The position numbers and the translations under genes are program-made. A stretch of DNA of 8,089 nt from Gemmatimonadota bacterium (GTDB taxonomy: Bacteria > Gemmatimonadota > Gemmatimonadetes > Gemmatimonadales > GWC2-71-9): contig QHTY01000204.1 of assembly GCA_003220985.1 (NCBI GenBank), forward strand, positions 1-8,089, written 5' to 3'. Position 1 is the stretch's first letter; each line of letters opens with the position of its first letter. Of this stretch, positions 6,770-8,089 are shown piece by piece. The notes beneath the pieces are model-generated. The model saw only the letters and a program-made list of their open reading frames with translations. It was not told where the DNA came from and did no database searches.

Positions 6770-7159
6770 GTGAATCCTTTCTATCATCGGATCTACCGCG
6801 TGGTCCGTCACATCCCCGAGGGACGGGTGGCGACGTACGGCATCATCGCGCGGCTCGCCGGGCGCCCGGGCGCGGCACGTACCGTCGGATGGGCGCTCTC
6901 GGCACTTCCCGAAGACAACGATGTGCCGTGGTGGCGCGTCATCAACGCGGCCGGCCGCATTTCCTTGTCGAGTCACGATCACAGCGCCGTGCTGCAGCGC
7001 GCGCTGCTGCTGCGTGAAGGCGTCCGGTTCGCGCCCGGCGGCGCGGTGAATCTCGCGATCTACGGTTGGCCCGCGGAATCCTACGACAGCGCTGTGGCTT
7101 CCCACAAGCGCGCGGCTTCGACGCGAAGATCGCGCAGGTTGAAAGGCTTGCGCACGTAA
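6770..7159 (+). CDS. Alkyltransferase-like (ATL) DNA-damage recognition protein
   Basis: ATL proteins share the DNA-binding fold of O6-alkylguanine-DNA alkyltransferase (Ogt/MGMT) but lack the reactive cysteine; they bind O6-alkylguanine, flip and bend the DNA, and hand the lesion to nucleotide excision repair. Here the PCHRV active site reads PWWRV (53-57), so Trp54 replaces the acceptor Cys and the adjacent His is also Trp. Other family features are present: GRVATYG (18-24) with the helix-turn-helix Tyr23, the base-flipping arginine in ARTVG (R37), and the late LREGV element (81-85). The conserved domain ends near residue 100. The last 25-30 residues are a basic tail (KRAAS..RRSRRLKG) that mostly overlaps the 3' end of the opposite kinase gene and may have no function of its own. 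The start is GTG at 6770, 15 bp after the Nudix stop; probably the last gene of the ATPase-Nudix-ATL operon. Direct alkyl transfer is not expected. Confidence 0.9.
   Translation: MNPFYHRIYRVVRHIPEGRVATYGIIARLAGRPGAARTVGWALSALPEDNDVPWWRVINAAGRISLSSHDHSAVLQRALLLREGVRFAPGGAVNLAIYGWPAESYDSAVASHKRAASTRRSRRLKGLRT
7081..7159. other. 79-bp convergent overlap of coding 3' ends
   Basis: The ATL gene (plus, stop TAA at 7157-7159) and the kinase gene (minus, stop TAG at 7083-7081) overlap tail to tail. No separate intrinsic terminator can lie between them, so the two transcripts are expected to be complementary at their 3' ends. Confidence 0.85.
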
Positions 7160-8089
7160 CGTACGCCGAGACGCGCCAGCGTCTCCTCCGTTGTCGGCCG
7201 CACGTCTCCGGTGGCGACAATGATGCGGTCCCGCAGTGCCGGCATCCGCGACACCAACTCCTCCGCCAGCAGCGTTCCCCGTTTCCCGGGCGCCATCGCG
7301 CGCGCGTCGGTGATGACGAGATCGAAGCCGCCGCCCAGCGCGAGATCGACCGCGTGCTGCGGATCGCCCGCGACCTCGACGTCGTGCCCGTCGCGCGCGA
7401 ACAGCGCCTTGATCGTGCGCTGGACCGCGGGGTCCGCGTCCACGAGCAGAATCGTGCGCTTCACCGCCGGCGACGCCGCGGGTAGCGGTGTGCCGTGCGC
7501 GGGCGTCAGCGCCGGTCGTACGGCGTCCGCCGGTGCGGGCGGCAAGTCCACGCGGAATGCCGCGCCACCGCGCGGGTTCCTCGGCTCGAGCGTGATCTGC
7601 CCACCGTGACTCTCGACGATCGAGTAGGTGAGCGACAGGCCGAGCCCCGTGCCTTTGCCGGGCTCCTTCGTCGTGAAGAACGGCGTAAACACGCTCTGGG
7701 TGATCTCGTCGGGAATGCCGGGGCCGGTGTCCGCGACCCGCAGATGCACCTGTCCGTCGAACCACGTGGACACGGTGATCTCGCGCGGACGCTCGCGCGG
7801 GTTCTCGGCCACCGCCTGCGCGGCGTTCGTGATCAGATTGAGCACCACCTGCTGCAACCCGTGCCGGTCGCCGAAGACTTCGGGCAACGCGCCACTCAAC
7901 TCCCGCTCGACGGTGATATCCTTGAGCTTCAAGTCGTAGGCCGTGAGCGAGAGCGTCCGGCGGATCACGTCGTTGAGATCGACCGGGACGCGCTCGGCCG
8001 AGCCCTTGCGCGCGAATGTCAGCAGATTGCGCACGATGCGGCCGGCCCGCTCCGCCTGCTCCTGAATGACCTGCAGATGGCCGCGGTCC
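7081..8089 (-). CDS. Hybrid sensor histidine kinase with C-terminal receiver, C-terminal part
   Basis: 335 residues are visible; the frame is open to the right edge (first complete codon at 8088), so the sensor region and the H-box with the phosphorylated His lie outside. Numbering from the first visible residue, 1-28 is the second helix of the HisKA dimerisation domain (RAGRIVRNLLTFAR, 14-27). The ATP-binding domain follows with N-box NLITN (84-88), G1 DTGPGIP (120-126), F-box VFTPFFTTK (133-141) and G2 GTGLGL (146-151), all intact. A Pro/Ala linker (183-209) leads to a receiver domain (210-330) with phosphoacceptor D261, T293 and K314. Its acidic pocket reads VDAD (216-219), so one of the usual adjacent acidic residues is Ala, although D217 and D219 remain. 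The family role is autophosphorylation and phosphorelay; the signal and the downstream partner are unknown. A GTG at 8034 is in frame but lies inside the HisKA helix and is not the real start. The gene overlaps the ATL gene by 79 bp. Confidence 0.94.
   Translation of the reverse strand, partial: DRGHLQVIQEQAERAGRIVRNLLTFARKGSAERVPVDLNDVIRRTLSLTAYDLKLKDITVERELSGALPEVFGDRHGLQQVVLNLITNAAQAVAENPRERPREITVSTWFDGQVHLRVADTGPGIPDEITQSVFTPFFTTKEPGKGTGLGLSLTYSIVESHGGQITLEPRNPRGGAAFRVDLPPAPADAVRPALTPAHGTPLPAASPAVKRTILLVDADPAVQRTIKALFARDGHDVEVAGDPQHAVDLALGGGFDLVITDARAMAPGKRGTLLAEELVSRMPALRDRIIVATGDVRPTTEETLARLGVRYVRKPFNLRDLRVEAARLWEATALS

Noticed and set aside
6995..7006. Palindrome CAGCGCGCGCTG as an operator or hairpin
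   Set aside because: Short GC-alternating palindromes are common by chance at this base composition, and it lies inside the ATL coding region with no T-run or second copy seen.
6698..7765. 355-codon minus-strand open frame across the ATL and kinase region
   Set aside because: It covers the well-supported ATL and kinase genes in another frame; composition is Arg/Gly/Ala-rich with no domain.

Overview
The window is very GC-rich, gene-dense DNA from a Gram-negative bacterium. It holds a diderm-type outer-membrane barrel protein, a type IV pilus/type II secretion ATPase, a hybrid histidine kinase, GTG starts, few clear Shine-Dalgarno sites and tight gene packing. The overall style resembles Gemmatimonadota or a similar high-GC soil lineage. 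That placement is inference from general style; there is no rRNA or other taxonomic marker here.

Layout. Left part, minus strand: trpE (421-1926), the large subunit of anthranilate synthase, followed 9 nt downstream and in the same frame by an FHA-domain protein (start at 411) that runs off the left edge. Divergent from trpE, with only 18 bp between the two start codons, is a 672-residue exported protein on the plus strand (1945-3963). It looks like an N-terminal periplasmic beta-rich domain joined to an outer-membrane beta-barrel of the DUF5686/BamA-like kind.

Middle and right, plus strand: after a 50-bp gap with a good ribosome binding site comes a PilB/GspE-type ATPase (4014-6290). It is unusual in carrying a complete C-terminal response-regulator receiver domain after a disordered linker. 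A Nudix hydrolase (about 6302-6754) and an alkyltransferase-like (ATL) DNA-damage protein (6770-7159) follow within 11 and 15 bp, so the three probably form one operon. The right end, minus strand, holds the C-terminal part of a histidine kinase with its own receiver domain (7081 to the right edge). It converges on the ATL gene with a 79-bp overlap of coding ends.

How the genes may work together: the ATPase would power pilus extension or pseudopilus assembly, and its receiver domain suggests phosphorylation-controlled motor activity. The convergent hybrid kinase is an obvious but unproven candidate partner. The Nudix and ATL genes pair nucleotide hydrolysis with alkylation-damage recognition. 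trpE stands apart from other trp genes within the window. No tRNA, rRNA, CRISPR array, insertion sequence or phage gene was seen. The most noteworthy item is the motor ATPase-receiver fusion; nothing else amounts to a clearly new system.
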